A stretch of 64,000 bases of DNA from assembly GCF_015461835.1 (NCBI RefSeq), contig NZ_JACOPX010000002.1, positions 124,001 to 188,000 on the forward strand, read 5' to 3'. Positions 19,615 to 29,288 of this stretch are shown here, piece by piece. The stretch comes from Pseudomonas neuropathica. GTDB lineage: Bacteria > Pseudomonadota > Gammaproteobacteria > Pseudomonadales > Pseudomonadaceae. Every line of letters starts with the position of its first letter. Position 1 is the first letter of the stretch. The notes under the pieces are model-generated. The model was not told the origin of the DNA. It was given only the letters and a program-made list of their open reading frames with translations, and searched no databases. The translations under genes were made by a program, and so were the position numbers.

Positions 19615-21075
19615 ATGCACCCACACTTGATCAGATTACTCAGCCTGTCGGCCCTGACCGTGGGCATTCTCGCGGCCAGCAACGGCGCCCGCGCCGATGA
19701 AGGCGCCGCGGCCACACCGCCGAAGTTCAGCGCCGAACCGTGCTGCAACCTGTGCCCGGCGGCGCATGACGCGAAGAATTACACCACGCGTTATCAGCAA
19801 AACTTCACCACCCTGGTGCAGGCGCAAGGCGACTGGTTGTTCCGCACGCAGGAAGACCTGCGCACCGAATTCAACACCACCCCGGCCGGCTACAAACGCC
19901 TGCAACAACTGCACGATGCGTTCAAGGCCAAAGGCGTCGAGCTGGTGATCGTTTACCAGCCGACCCGTGGTCTGGTGAACCGCAACAAGCTCAATCCGCA
20001 GGAAAAAGCCGCGTTCGATTACGAGAAAGCGCTGGGTAATTACAAGACCATGCTCGGCCGTTTCGCCAAGATGGGTTACGTGGTGCCAGACCTGTCGCCG
20101 CTGACCAACGAATCGCTGCCGGACACCCTGCCCGCCCACGATTTCTACTTCCGCGGCGACCAGCACTGGACCCCTTACGGCGCACAGCGCACGGCGAAAA
20201 TCGTTGCCGAGAAGGTCAAGCAGATCCCGGCCTTCGCCGACATTCCCAAGCGTGAATTCGAAACCAAGCGCTCCGGGCGCATGGGCAAGACCGGCACCCT
20301 GCACAACATGGCCGGGCAACTGTGCGGCACCAGTTACGCGATCCAGTACATGGATCAGTTCACCACCGAGCCGAAAGGCGAAGCAGGCGATGGCGACCTG
20401 TTCGGCGATTCCGGCAACCCGCAAATTACCTTGGTCGGTACTTCGCACAGCGGCAAGAACTACAACTTCGCCGGCTTCCTCGAAGAAGCCATCGGCGCTG
20501 ACATTCTCAACGTCGCCTTCCCCGGCGGTGGCCTGGAAGGTTCGATGTTGCAGTACCTGGGCAGCGACGAATTCCAGAAGACCCCGCCGAAAATTCTCAT
20601 CTGGGAATTCTCGCCGCTGTATCGCCTCGACCAGGAGACCATCTATCGCCAGATGATGTCCCTGCTCGACAACGGCTGCGAAGGCAAAGACGCACAGATG
20701 TCCGCGAGCACCACGCTCAAGCCGGGCGGCAAACAAGAACTGCTGGTCAACAGCAAGAACCTGAACCTGCAGAACAGCAGCCATCAGGTCGACATCCGCT
20801 TCGCCGACCCTTCGGTGAAAACCCTGCAAGCCACCCTCTGGTACATGAACGGTCGCCACGAGGACATCAAGATCGAGAAACCGGAAACCTCCGACACCGA
20901 CGGTCGTTTCGCCTTTGAGCTGCGCACGGACGAAGACTGGGCCTCGCAAAACCTGCTGGCGGTCGAAGTCCAGGGTCCGGAAGCGGGCACCGCGCCGCAG
21001 AAAGTCGAAGCGAAAATCTGCAAACGCAACGTATTCCCGGGCGCTGGGCAACAAACCGCTCAGGTCGGGCAATGA
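19615..21075 (+). CDS. algX: Alginate O-acetyltransferase AlgX
   Basis: 486 residues. A signal peptide ends at about residue 27 (GARA). The N-terminal SGNH-hydrolase-like domain has the catalytic Asp182 and His184 (GDQHWTPYG) and the nucleophile Ser277 (GTSHSG). The C-terminal part is the carbohydrate-binding module that grips alginate. AlgX puts the acetyl groups passed on by AlgI, AlgJ and AlgF onto the polymer in the periplasm. The short 11-base gap after algG shows tight operon packing. Confidence 0.95.
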   Translation: MHPHLIRLLSLSALTVGILAASNGARADEGAAATPPKFSAEPCCNLCPAAHDAKNYTTRYQQNFTTLVQAQGDWLFRTQEDLRTEFNTTPAGYKRLQQLHDAFKAKGVELVIVYQPTRGLVNRNKLNPQEKAAFDYEKALGNYKTMLGRFAKMGYVVPDLSPLTNESLPDTLPAHDFYFRGDQHWTPYGAQRTAKIVAEKVKQIPAFADIPKREFETKRSGRMGKTGTLHNMAGQLCGTSYAIQYMDQFTTEPKGEAGDGDLFGDSGNPQITLVGTSHSGKNYNFAGFLEEAIGADILNVAFPGGGLEGSMLQYLGSDEFQKTPPKILIWEFSPLYRLDQETIYRQMMSLLDNGCEGKDAQMSASTTLKPGGKQELLVNSKNLNLQNSSHQVDIRFADPSVKTLQATLWYMNGRHEDIKIEKPETSDTDGRFAFELRTDEDWASQNLLAVEVQGPEAGTAPQKVEAKICKRNVFPGAGQQTAQVGQ

Positions 21076-21083
21076 GGTCTGCT

Positions 21084-22208
21084 ATGCGAAACTCGAAACT
21101 GAAAACTCTTTTAGCGCCGACGCTGCTCGGGCTGGCGATCTTCGCCGGCACCGCGCAGGCCGCCGCGCCACTGCGTCCACCCCAGGGCTATTTTGCGCCT
21201 GTGGATAAATTCAAGACCGGTGACAAAAGCGAAGGCTGCGACGCGATGCCGACGCCGTACACCGGGCCGCTGCAATTTCGCAGCAAATACGAAGGTTCGG
21301 ACAAGGCTCGCGCAACGCTGAACGTGCAGTCAGAAAAAGCCTTTCGCGACACCACCAAAGACATCACCACGCTGGAACGCGGCACCGCCAAACGGGTGAT
21401 GCAGTTCATGCGCGACGGTCGTCCGGAACAGCTCGACTGCACACTGAACTGGCTGACCGCGTGGGCCAAGGCCGATGCGTTGATGTCGAAAGACTTCAAC
21501 CACACCGGCAAGTCGATGCGCAAATGGGCGTTGGGCAGCATGGCCTCTTCGTACATTCGCCTGAAATTCTCCGACTCGCATCCGCTGGCGCAGCATCAGC
21601 AGGAAGCGCAGTTGATCGAGGCGTGGTTCAGCAAAATGGCTGACCAGGTCGTCAGCGACTGGGACAACCTGCCGCTGGAAAAAACCAACAACCACTCGTA
21701 CTGGGCCGCCTGGTCGGTGATGGCGACGTCAGTCGCGACCAACCGCCGCGACCTGTTTGACTGGGCAGTGAAGGAATACAAGGTCGGCGTCAATCAAGTC
21801 GATGCCGACGGCTTCCTGCCGAACGAACTCAAGCGCCAGCAGCGCGCCCTCGCCTATCACAACTACGCCCTGCCGCCACTGGCGATGATCGCCAGTTTCG
21901 CCCAGGTCAATGGTGTCGATCTGCGTCAGGAAAACAACGGCGCGCTGAAACGTCTCGGTGACCGGGTGTTGTCGGGGGTGAAAGACCCGGACGAATTCGA
22001 GAAGAAGAACGGCAAAGAGCAGGACATGACCGATCTGAAAGAGGACATGAAATTCGCCTGGCTCGAACCGTTCTGCACGCTCTACACCTGTGCGCCGGAT
22101 GTGATCGAGAAGAAGCACGGCATGCAGCCGTTCAAGACCTTCCGGCTGGGTGGCGACCTGACCAAGGTCTATGACCCGTCGCATGAGAAGGGCAACAAAG
22201 GCTCATAA
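21084..22208 (+). CDS. algL: Periplasmic alginate lyase AlgL
   Basis: 374 residues, polysaccharide lyase family 5. A signal peptide [20 protein letters not shown] ends at about residue 23 (TAQA). The family core [16 protein letters not shown], the catalytic [10 protein letters not shown] and [13 protein letters not shown] are all present. AlgL clears alginate that fails to exit the periplasm. The start at 21084 has GAGG six bases upstream; an ATG at 21072 overlapping the algX stop gives four extra residues and cannot be excluded. An unusually long gap with a family C repeat follows before algI. Confidence 0.95.
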   Translation: MRNSKLKTLLAPTLLGLAIFAGTAQAAAPLRPPQGYFAPVDKFKTGDKSEGCDAMPTPYTGPLQFRSKYEGSDKARATLNVQSEKAFRDTTKDITTLERGTAKRVMQFMRDGRPEQLDCTLNWLTAWAKADALMSKDFNHTGKSMRKWALGSMASSYIRLKFSDSHPLAQHQQEAQLIEAWFSKMADQVVSDWDNLPLEKTNNHSYWAAWSVMATSVATNRRDLFDWAVKEYKVGVNQVDADGFLPNELKRQQRALAYHNYALPPLAMIASFAQVNGVDLRQENNGALKRLGDRVLSGVKDPDEFEKKNGKEQDMTDLKEDMKFAWLEPFCTLYTCAPDVIEKKHGMQPFKTFRLGGDLTKVYDPSHEKGNKGS

Positions 22209-22472
22209 AGCAAAAGCCCCTCACCCTAACCCTCTCCCAAAGGGAGAGGGGACTGACCGAGGTGGCTGTACGAGTTACGCCGAAATGAAATACCGAGTTG
22301 ATCTCAGGTGTTGAAAAAACAACCGAGATCAGGCGGCACAGAAATACCGAGTCGATCTCAGGTGTTGAAAAACAATCGAGATCAGGCTGCACAGAAATAC
22401 CGGGTCGATCTCCATTTTTGAAAACCATGGAGATCAGGCTCCCTCTCCCTCCGGGAGAGGGCGGGGGGTGAG
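22209..22472. repeat. Family C repeat with three 54-bp tandem units, algL-algI gap
   Basis: CCCTCACCCTAACCCTCTCCC at the left and GGGAGAGGGCGGGGGGTGAGGG at the right enclose three tandem units starting GAAATACCG at 22287, 22341 and 22394. Each unit folds as GATCTC...GAGATC; the third has a 9-bp stem. The repeat lies wholly within the alginate operon. Confidence 0.85.
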
Positions 22473-22591
22473 GGGCGCGGTCTGAAGGCCTCCCCGAAAC
22501 CTCAAGCAGACACGCATCACCCCTCCACTACCACGGGGGGTTTGGGGGGGCTTTGGCCCTTGACTGTTGGTTCAAACATGGAGAGATCGGG
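22473..22591. other. Remainder of the algL-algI spacer
   Basis: Together with the preceding repeat this is a 383-base gap in an otherwise compact operon. It holds a run of Gs near 22540 and the GGAGA ribosome-binding site of algI (22580), and no clear promoter. Confidence 0.4.
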
Positions 22592-24157
22592 ATGGTATTT
22601 TCATCCAACGTGTTCCTGTTTCTGTTCTTGCCGATCTTTCTCGGCTTGTACTACTTGAGCGGGCAACGCTATCGCAACCTGCTGCTGCTGATCGCCAGCT
22701 ACGTGTTCTACGCCTGGTGGCGTGTGGACTTCCTCGCGCTGTTCGCGGCCGTCACGCTGTGGAACTACTGGATCGGCCTTAAAGTCGGTGCCGCCGGTGT
22801 GCGGACCAAACCGGCGCAGCGCTGGCTGTTGCTTGGCGTCGCGGTGGACCTGTGCATCCTCGGCTACTTCAAGTACGCCAACTTCGGCGTCGACAGCATC
22901 AACGCGATGATGACGTCGGTCGGTCTTGAGCCGTTCATCCTCACCCACGTGCTGTTGCCGATCGGTATCTCGTTCTACATCTTCGAGTCGATCAGCTACA
23001 TCATCGACGTGTATCGCGGCGACACCCCGGCCACGCGCAACCTGATCGACTTCGCGGCATTCGTGGCGATCTTCCCGCACCTGATTGCCGGCCCGGTGTT
23101 GCGTTTCCGCGACCTCGCCGACCAGTTCAACAACCGCACGCACACCCTCGACAAGTTCTCCGAGGGCTGCACGCGGTTCATGCAGGGTTTCATCAAAAAG
23201 GTCTTCATCGCTGACACCCTCGCGGTGGTCGCTGACCATTGCTTCGCCCTGCAAAACCCGACCACCGGCGACGCCTGGCTTGGCGCGCTGGCGTACACCG
23301 CGCAGCTGTATTTCGACTTCTCCGGTTACAGCGACATGGCCATCGGTCTGGGCTTGATGATGGGTTTCCGTTTCATGGAAAACTTCAAGCAGCCGTACAT
23401 CAGCCAGTCGATCACCGAGTTCTGGCGTCGCTGGCACATCAGCCTGTCGACCTGGCTGCGTGACTATCTGTACATCACCCTCGGCGGTAACCGTAAAGGC
23501 ACGCTGATGACCTATCGCAACCTGTTCCTGACCATGCTCCTCGGCGGTCTGTGGCACGGCGCGAACATCACCTACATCGTCTGGGGCGCCTGGCACGGCA
23601 TGTGGCTGGCGATTGAAAAAGCGCTGGGCCTGAACACCTCTCCGCGCAGCCTCAACCCGATTCGCTGGGCGCTGACCTTCCTGCTCGTGGTCATGGGCTG
23701 GGTAATCTTCCGTGCCGAAAATCTGCACGTTGCCGGTCGTATGTACGGCGCAATGTTCAGCTTTGGCGACTGGTCGCTGTCGGAACTCAATCAGGCCAGC
23801 CTCACCGGTCTGCAAGTGGCGACTCTGGTTGTTGCGTACGTGACGCTGGCGTTCTTCGGTCTGCGTGATCTGTACACCAATCAGCCGCCAGCCAAGACCA
23901 AGCCTGAAGTCAACGTCGAGGCCAACGGCCCTGCCACCGCGACCCCGGGAATGATCAAAGCCGCACCCGGCGAAAACCCGGCGAGCATCCATGAGCCTGG
24001 CTACACCGTCGGCGTCGAAGCCCAGGTGCAACCGGCCTACTGGAGTGCGGACTGGTCGCGCTACGTGATGCGCGGCCTGATCCTGCTGCTGTTCATCGCC
24101 TCGATTCTCAAACTCTCGGCGCAAAGCTTCTCGCCGTTCCTTTACTTCCAGTTCTGA
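22592..24157 (+). CDS. algI: Alginate O-acetylation protein AlgI (MBOAT family)
   Basis: 521 residues, a polytopic inner-membrane acyltransferase that moves acetyl groups across the membrane. It has the MBOAT signatures SFYIFESISYIIDVYRG, FWRRWHISLSTWLRDYLYI and the catalytic histidine region LLGGLWHGANITY. The start at 22592 follows GGAGAGATCGGG; a longer frame from 22553 has no family sequence. The segment of about residues 435-480, rich in Pro, Ala and Glu, is a soluble loop. It forms the acetylation set with AlgJ, AlgF and AlgX. Confidence 0.95.
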   Translation: MVFSSNVFLFLFLPIFLGLYYLSGQRYRNLLLLIASYVFYAWWRVDFLALFAAVTLWNYWIGLKVGAAGVRTKPAQRWLLLGVAVDLCILGYFKYANFGVDSINAMMTSVGLEPFILTHVLLPIGISFYIFESISYIIDVYRGDTPATRNLIDFAAFVAIFPHLIAGPVLRFRDLADQFNNRTHTLDKFSEGCTRFMQGFIKKVFIADTLAVVADHCFALQNPTTGDAWLGALAYTAQLYFDFSGYSDMAIGLGLMMGFRFMENFKQPYISQSITEFWRRWHISLSTWLRDYLYITLGGNRKGTLMTYRNLFLTMLLGGLWHGANITYIVWGAWHGMWLAIEKALGLNTSPRSLNPIRWALTFLLVVMGWVIFRAENLHVAGRMYGAMFSFGDWSLSELNQASLTGLQVATLVVAYVTLAFFGLRDLYTNQPPAKTKPEVNVEANGPATATPGMIKAAPGENPASIHEPGYTVGVEAQVQPAYWSADWSRYVMRGLILLLFIASILKLSAQSFSPFLYFQF

Positions 24158-24167
24158 GGGATCTGAC

Positions 24168-25343
24168 ATGACCCGCTCATTACGCATCTTCTACATCGCC
24201 CTGTTCCTGGTGACCCTGTTGGTCCTCGGTGTGTGGTCGGTTCGCAGCTTCTTCGGCTTCAGCACCAATGCCGAGGCGACGGTGCTTAACGGCCGCTGGA
24301 CCAAGGCTGTGGAAACGCATTACGACGATGAATTCCCGATCAAGCGTCTGGGCACCAACCTCTGGGCCGCGCTGGATTTCAAACTGTTCAACGAAGGTCG
24401 TCCGGGCGTGGTGCTCGGTCGCGATCAGTGGTTGTACAGCGATGAGGAATTCAACCCGATCGTCAACGAAGAGCTGAACCTGCAAGGCAACTACGCGCTG
24501 GTCGAAGGCGTACGCCAGACCCTGAAAGCGAAAGGCGTGAAACTGGTGATGGCGATCGTGCCGGCCAAGGTTCGTCTGTACCCGGAGCATCTGGGTGAAG
24601 TGAAACCGGCGAGCATCCACGAAAACCTCTATCAGGATTTCCACCAACGTGTGGCGGCCGACAAGATCCTCGCCCCGGACCTGCTCAAGCCATTGCAACA
24701 GGCCAAGCAGAACGGTCAGCAAGTGTTCCTGCGCACCGACACCCACTGGACGCCGGAAGGCGCCGAGATCGCCGCCAACACCCTGGCGAAAACCATCGCC
24801 GACAAGTTCCCGCTCAGCGGCGAGCCGCAGCGCTTCGTCACCACGCCAGCCGAGAAGGTCACGCACAAGGGCGACCTGCGTCTGTTCCTGCCGCTTGATC
24901 CGCTGTTCGAAAACCTGATGCCGGCGCAAGAGCCACTGCAAAAGCGCAATACCGTCGCAGCGGGCGATCAGCCTGTCGGTGACGACGCGCTGTTCGCCAG
25001 CAATGAAGTGCCGGTGGCACTGGTTGGCACCAGCTACAGCGCTAACCCGAACTGGAACTTCGTCGGTGCACTGAAACAAGCGCTGCACAGCGACGTGGTG
25101 AGCTACGCCGAAGACGGCCACGGCCCGATCCTGCCGATGCTCAGCTACCTGAAAAGCGATGACTTCAAGAACAGCCCGCCACAGGTGCTGATCTGGGAGT
25201 TCCCTGAACGATATCTGCCTGTGAACAACGAAATCGGCGACGCCGACCCGCAGTGGGTCGCAGAGCTTAAACAAGCCGGCGCGCGCCAACAAAACGTAGC
25301 AATCAACACTAAATCCGAGACGCCCGATCGGGCGCAAAACTGA
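24168..25343 (+). CDS. algJ: Alginate O-acetyltransferase AlgJ
   Basis: 391 residues, related to AlgX. An N-terminal signal anchor (about 7-28) leads to a periplasmic SGNH-like domain with TDTHWTPEGA supplying the Asp-His pair and GTSYSANPNW the serine. It accepts acetyl groups from AlgI and works in the periplasm. It starts ten bases after algI. Confidence 0.94.
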   Translation: MTRSLRIFYIALFLVTLLVLGVWSVRSFFGFSTNAEATVLNGRWTKAVETHYDDEFPIKRLGTNLWAALDFKLFNEGRPGVVLGRDQWLYSDEEFNPIVNEELNLQGNYALVEGVRQTLKAKGVKLVMAIVPAKVRLYPEHLGEVKPASIHENLYQDFHQRVAADKILAPDLLKPLQQAKQNGQQVFLRTDTHWTPEGAEIAANTLAKTIADKFPLSGEPQRFVTTPAEKVTHKGDLRLFLPLDPLFENLMPAQEPLQKRNTVAAGDQPVGDDALFASNEVPVALVGTSYSANPNWNFVGALKQALHSDVVSYAEDGHGPILPMLSYLKSDDFKNSPPQVLIWEFPERYLPVNNEIGDADPQWVAELKQAGARQQNVAINTKSETPDRAQN

Positions 25344-25357
25344 AAGAGAGGTACACC

Positions 25358-26014
25358 ATGACTTTCACGACTACTCCTCGTCGTCTCGCTAAAAGCTTCG
25401 CACTGGTTGCTGGCCTCAGCGTGCTCTCCGTCCCAGCCTTCGCCGGTGGCGATGCCGCGCTGTACGGCCCGACCGCACCGAAAGGCTCGACCTTCGTGCG
25501 TGTCTACAACGCCAGCAACGCTGAAGTCAGCGCCACCGTTGGCAGCACCAACCTGAGCGACGTTGCGCCACTGGCCAGCAGCGACTTCAGCTTCATGCCG
25601 GGCGGTGATTACAGCGCCAAGGTCGGCAGCCAGACCCTGCCGGTGAAACTCGCCGGTGACCACTACTACACCCTGGTCAACAACGCTTCCGGCGCGCCGC
25701 AACTGATCGAAGAGCCGCCGTTCAAGAACAAGCAGAAATCCCTGGTGCGCGTGCAGAACCTCAGCGACAAGCCGCTGACCCTGAAGACCGCCGACGGCAA
25801 GACCGACGTGGTGCCGAACGTGGCCGCCAAGGGCCGTGGCGAACGTGAAATCAACCCGGTGAAAGTCAGCCTGGCGCTGTACGAAGGTGACAAGAAAGTC
25901 GGCGACGTGAAACCGGTCGCCCTGGAGCGCGGTGAAGCGGCGGTGCTGTACGTCACCGGCAGCGGCAGCAGCCTGTCGCCAGTCTGGGTGAAACGCCCGG
26001 TATCGACTCGCTAA
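25358..26014 (+). CDS. algF: Alginate O-acetylation adaptor AlgF
   Basis: 218 residues (216 in P. aeruginosa). A signal peptide ends at about residue 28 (VPAFA), followed by two beta-sandwich domains seen as repeated VRVYNAS / VRVQNLS segments. AlgF is periplasmic, lacks a catalytic motif, and is thought to link AlgJ and AlgX. AGAGAGG precedes the ATG. Confidence 0.94.
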   Translation: MTFTTTPRRLAKSFALVAGLSVLSVPAFAGGDAALYGPTAPKGSTFVRVYNASNAEVSATVGSTNLSDVAPLASSDFSFMPGGDYSAKVGSQTLPVKLAGDHYYTLVNNASGAPQLIEEPPFKNKQKSLVRVQNLSDKPLTLKTADGKTDVVPNVAAKGRGEREINPVKVSLALYEGDKKVGDVKPVALERGEAAVLYVTGSGSSLSPVWVKRPVSTR

Positions 26015-26040
26015 TCATTTTTCCGATGAGACGCTGACCC

Positions 26041-26128
26041 CTGTAGGAGCTGCGGCACGCTGCGATCTTTTGACTTTGTTTTTGAAGATCAAGATCAACA
26101 GATCGCAGCCTTCGGCAGCTCCTACAGG
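26041..26128. repeat. Family A inverted repeat inside the alginate operon (algF-algA)
   Basis: CTGTAGGAGCTGCGGCACGCTGCGATC faces GATCGCAGCCTTCGGCAGCTCCTAC across an AT-rich spacer. The left arm is degenerate. Confidence 0.83.
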
Positions 26129-26221
26129 GGAATGCGGCGGCCTCTCGGTACGAGACAAAAACAAGAGTGAAACGACACAGCGTTCGTGCCTCTAACCAAT
26201 CGATTTTATGGAGTAAACAAT

Positions 26222-27673
26222 ATGATTCCGGTGATCTTGTCAGGTGGTAGCGGTTCGCGTCTCTGGCCGCTTTCGCGTAAGCAGTTCCCTAAGCAATTCC
26301 TCGCCCTGACCGGCGAACACACCCTGTTCCAGCAGACCCTCGAGCGCCTGGTGTTCGAAGGCATGGACACCCCGATCGTGGTCTGCAACAAGGATCACCG
26401 CTTCATCGTCAACGAGCAGTTGGCCAATCGCAATCTGGAATGCCAACGCATCCTCATGGAACCGTTCGGCCGCAACACTTCGCCGGCCGTAGCGTTGACT
26501 GCGATGATGCTGGTCAATGAAGGCCGTGACGAACTGATGCTGGTGCTGCCGGCCGACCACGTGCTGGAAGACCAGAAAGCGCTGCAACGCGCCCTCGCTC
26601 TGGCCACCGTCGCCGCCGAAAACGGCGAAATGGTCCTGTTCGGCGTGCCGGCAACCAAACCGGAAACCGGCTACGGCTATATCAAATCCACCGGCGACTC
26701 GCTGCTGCCCGAAGGCGTCAGCCGCGTTTCGCACTTCGTCGAGAAACCTGACGTCAAACGTGCCACTGAGTACGTCGAGTCCGGCGGTTACTACTGGAAC
26801 AGCGGCATGTTCCTGTTCCGCGCCAGCCGCTTCCTCGAAGAACTGAAAAAGCACGACCCGGACATCTACGACACCTGCCTGCTGACCCTCGAGCGCAGCC
26901 AGCAGGACGCCGACACCATCACCTTCGACGAAGCCACCTTCGCTTGCTGCCCGGACAACTCCATCGACTACTCCGTCATGGAAAAAACCCAGCGCGCCTG
27001 CGTGGTGCCACTGACCGCCGGCTGGAGCGATGTCGGTTGCTGGTCGTCGCTGTGGGAAGTCAACGAGAAAGACGCCAACGGCAACGTCACCAAAGGCGAT
27101 GTGGTTATTCAGGACAGCAAGAACTGCATGATCCACGGCAACGGCAAACTGGTGTCGGTGATCGGTCTGGAAAACATCGTCGTGGTCGAAACCAAAGACG
27201 CCATGATGATCGCCCACAAAGACAAGGTTCAGGGCGTCAAGCAGATGGTCAACACGCTCAACGAGCAAGGCCGCAGCGAAACCCAGAACCACTGCGAGGT
27301 CTATCGTCCGTGGGGTTCGTATGACTCGGTGGACATGGGCGGGCGTTTCCAGGTCAAGCACATCTCGGTGAAACCGGGCGCATGCCTGTCGCTGCAGATG
27401 CACCACCACCGCGCCGAGCACTGGATCGTGGTCAGCGGCACTGCTGAAGTGACCTGCGATGAAAACGTGTTCCTGCTCTGCGAGAACCAGTCGACCTACA
27501 TCCCGATCGCCTCGGTGCACCGCTTGCGCAACCCGGGCAAGATCCCGCTGGAAATCATCGAAGTGCAATCGGGTTCGTACCTGGGTGAAGACGATATCGA
27601 ACGTTTCGAAGATATCTACGGTCGCTCCACCCCGATCGAACGCGGCGTGTCGGTGAAGACCATCGCGCAATAA
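26222..27673 (+). CDS. algA: Mannose-1-phosphate guanylyltransferase / mannose-6-phosphate isomerase AlgA
   Basis: 483 residues, bifunctional. The N-terminal nucleotidyltransferase carries GGSGSRLWPLSRKQFPKQFL and FVEKP; the C-terminal cupin isomerase carries QMHHHRAEHWIVVSG with metal-binding histidines. It supplies GDP-mannose to AlgD, so the pathway begins and ends within the operon. The ATG at 26222 has GGAG about ten bases upstream; a frame extension from 26186 is not family sequence. The last gene of the operon, followed by a strong terminator. Confidence 0.96.
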   Translation: MIPVILSGGSGSRLWPLSRKQFPKQFLALTGEHTLFQQTLERLVFEGMDTPIVVCNKDHRFIVNEQLANRNLECQRILMEPFGRNTSPAVALTAMMLVNEGRDELMLVLPADHVLEDQKALQRALALATVAAENGEMVLFGVPATKPETGYGYIKSTGDSLLPEGVSRVSHFVEKPDVKRATEYVESGGYYWNSGMFLFRASRFLEELKKHDPDIYDTCLLTLERSQQDADTITFDEATFACCPDNSIDYSVMEKTQRACVVPLTAGWSDVGCWSSLWEVNEKDANGNVTKGDVVIQDSKNCMIHGNGKLVSVIGLENIVVVETKDAMMIAHKDKVQGVKQMVNTLNEQGRSETQNHCEVYRPWGSYDSVDMGGRFQVKHISVKPGACLSLQMHHHRAEHWIVVSGTAEVTCDENVFLLCENQSTYIPIASVHRLRNPGKIPLEIIEVQSGSYLGEDDIERFEDIYGRSTPIERGVSVKTIAQ

Positions 27674-27690
27674 CTGATCGATAAAACAAG

Positions 27691-27751
27691 AAGCCCCCGT
27701 CCAGCCCGCTGCGTCCCCTATCCGCAGCGGGTTGGGCGGGGGCTTTTTTTT
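27691..27751 (+). terminator. Rho-independent terminator of the alginate operon
   Basis: A stem of more than 20 bp (AAGCCCCCGTCCAGCCCGCTGCG and its near-inverse) ends in eight T residues, 17 bases after the algA stop. Confidence 0.92.
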
Positions 27752-27758
27752 AGAATCA

Positions 27759-27837
27759 GAAGATCGCAGCCTGCGGCAGCTCCTACAGGACAAACGCGTT
27801 CCAACTGTAGGAGCTGCCGCAGGCTGCGATCTTTTGA
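27759..27837. repeat. Family A inverted repeat after algA
   Basis: AGATCGCAGCCTGCGGCAGCTCCTACAG and its inverse lie just beyond the operon terminator. Confidence 0.86.
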
Positions 27838-27910
27838 CTTTGCCCTGCCCATCGCCAACCTCACCTACGCTTAGGTAGGATGACCCTCTCTCTTTTCGAG
27901 GTTGTGCGAC

Positions 27911-28375
27911 ATGTTCATCGGCATTCTGCTGGTCATCACCTGGCTGATCCTCCTGCTGCGCTATCCGGCCAAAGCCCTGCCGGTGTCGGTGGCGGCGGCG
28001 ATTGGCCTGGGTTTCGTGGCCATGTGGGTGGTGTGGCTGGACAACCGCGAGATCAAGCAACTGGCGCGCCTTGAGATGCGTATCAGCTATGCACCGGACC
28101 AATGCCCGGCAGATCGTCCGCTGCAACTGAAAATGAAAAACGGCAACGACGTGCCCCTGACCGAACTGCGCTGGCGCATTGCAGCCTATGCGCCGGGCGA
28201 CACGGTCAATCTGGCCGACAACCAATACACCGCCCCGCGCTATCGTGGCCCCGGCGAATTGCAGGCCGGCGGCGAATGGGAAGACTGCCTGCCGATGCCG
28301 CCCCTGCGCCCCGGTTATCGCCCGCAAACCCTGGAGTTTCGCGCCGAGCGATTGCAGGGTAGTTTCTCCGACTAA
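27911..28375 (+). CDS. Small membrane protein of unknown function
   Basis: 154 residues. Two hydrophobic segments (about 2-20 and 25-45) are followed by a soluble domain of about 105 residues with TELRWRIAAYAPGDTVNLA and PRYRGPGEL, resembling a beta-sandwich. I do not recognise the family with confidence. It begins 73 bases after a family A repeat, with GAGG nine bases upstream of the ATG. A TTG nine bases earlier is less likely. The short gap to the next SDR gene suggests co-transcription. No function is assigned. Confidence 0.65.
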   Translation: MFIGILLVITWLILLLRYPAKALPVSVAAAIGLGFVAMWVVWLDNREIKQLARLEMRISYAPDQCPADRPLQLKMKNGNDVPLTELRWRIAAYAPGDTVNLADNQYTAPRYRGPGELQAGGEWEDCLPMPPLRPGYRPQTLEFRAERLQGSFSD

Positions 28376-28410
28376 TCCCCCTCCCCCATTTGTTGCACAA
28401 GGAATGCGCC

Positions 28411-29235
28411 ATGCCCGTTGCGTTGATTACCGGTTGTTCCAGCGGCATCGGCCGCGCCCTCGCCGATGCGTTCAAAACCGCCGGATACGAAGTCTGGGCC
28501 AGTGCGCGCAGGACTGAAGACGTGGCGGTGCTGGCGTCAGCCGGGTTCACCGCCGTGCAACTCGACGTCAATGACAATGCGGCGCTGGAACAACTCGCCG
28601 AGCGGATCAACCAGCAACACGGCGGCCTCGATGTGCTGATCAACAACGCCGGCTATGGCGCTATGGGACCGCTGCTCGATGGCGGTGTGACGGCCATGCA
28701 GCGCCAGTTCGAAACCAACGTGTTTTCGATTGTCGGCGTCACCCGCGCGCTGTTCCCGGTGCTGCGCCGGGCCAAGGGGCTGGTGGTGAATATCGGCAGT
28801 GTTTCAGGGGTTCTGGTCACACCGTTCGCCGGTGCGTACTGCGCCTCGAAAGCGGCAGTGCATGCTTTGAGCGATGCCTTGCGCATGGAACTGGCACCAT
28901 TCGGCATTCGCGTCATGGAGGTTCAACCGGGGGCAATCCAGTCGAGTTTTGCCAAGAACGCCGGGCATGAAGCCGAACAGTTGATCAATGAACAATCGCC
29001 GTGGTTTCCACTGCGTGAGGGCATTCGCGCGCGGGCCAAGGCGTCGCAGGACAAGCCGACCCCGGCCAGTGAGTTTGCCGCTGAACTGTTGAAGGCTGTG
29101 CAGCAGAGCAAACCGCCGCGGTTGATCCGCATTGGTAATGGCAGCCGGGCGTTGCCGTTGTTGGCGGCGTTGCTGCCTAAAGGGTTGCTGGAGTCGACAT
29201 TGATGAAGCGGTTCGGGTTGCGCGCAAAGCTCTGA
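28411..29235 (+). CDS. Short-chain dehydrogenase/reductase
   Basis: 274 residues, classical SDR. The cofactor motif TGCSSGIG is at residues 7-14, NNAG follows, the active-site serine lies in NIGSVSG, and the catalytic tyrosine-lysine pair in YCASK. An N-terminal ARR after strand 2 suggests NADPH preference. AAGGAA precedes the ATG at 28411. The substrate cannot be read from sequence. It is probably transcribed with the preceding small membrane protein. Confidence 0.85.
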   Translation: MPVALITGCSSGIGRALADAFKTAGYEVWASARRTEDVAVLASAGFTAVQLDVNDNAALEQLAERINQQHGGLDVLINNAGYGAMGPLLDGGVTAMQRQFETNVFSIVGVTRALFPVLRRAKGLVVNIGSVSGVLVTPFAGAYCASKAAVHALSDALRMELAPFGIRVMEVQPGAIQSSFAKNAGHEAEQLINEQSPWFPLREGIRARAKASQDKPTPASEFAAELLKAVQQSKPPRLIRIGNGSRALPLLAALLPKGLLESTLMKRFGLRAKL

Positions 29236-29250
29236 GACCGGGTTGACGCT

Positions 29251-29270
29251 TTCGCGAGCAGGCTCGCGGA
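29251..29270. repeat. Degenerate half of a family B repeat
   Basis: TTCGCGAGCAGGCTCGCGGA lies between the SDR stop and the convergent LysR gene. Only the inner core of a family B arm is left. Confidence 0.55.
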
Positions 29271-29288
29271 GGCCAGATCAGCCAACAC

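Noticed and set aside
22287-22440. Tandem units as a possible small CRISPR array
   Set aside because: Only three units, each wholly repeated with no unique spacers, and no cas genes nearby.
26240-28327. 695-codon minus-strand frame across algA and the following terminator
   Set aside because: It runs through the algA terminator and a family A repeat and lies opposite a certain gene.
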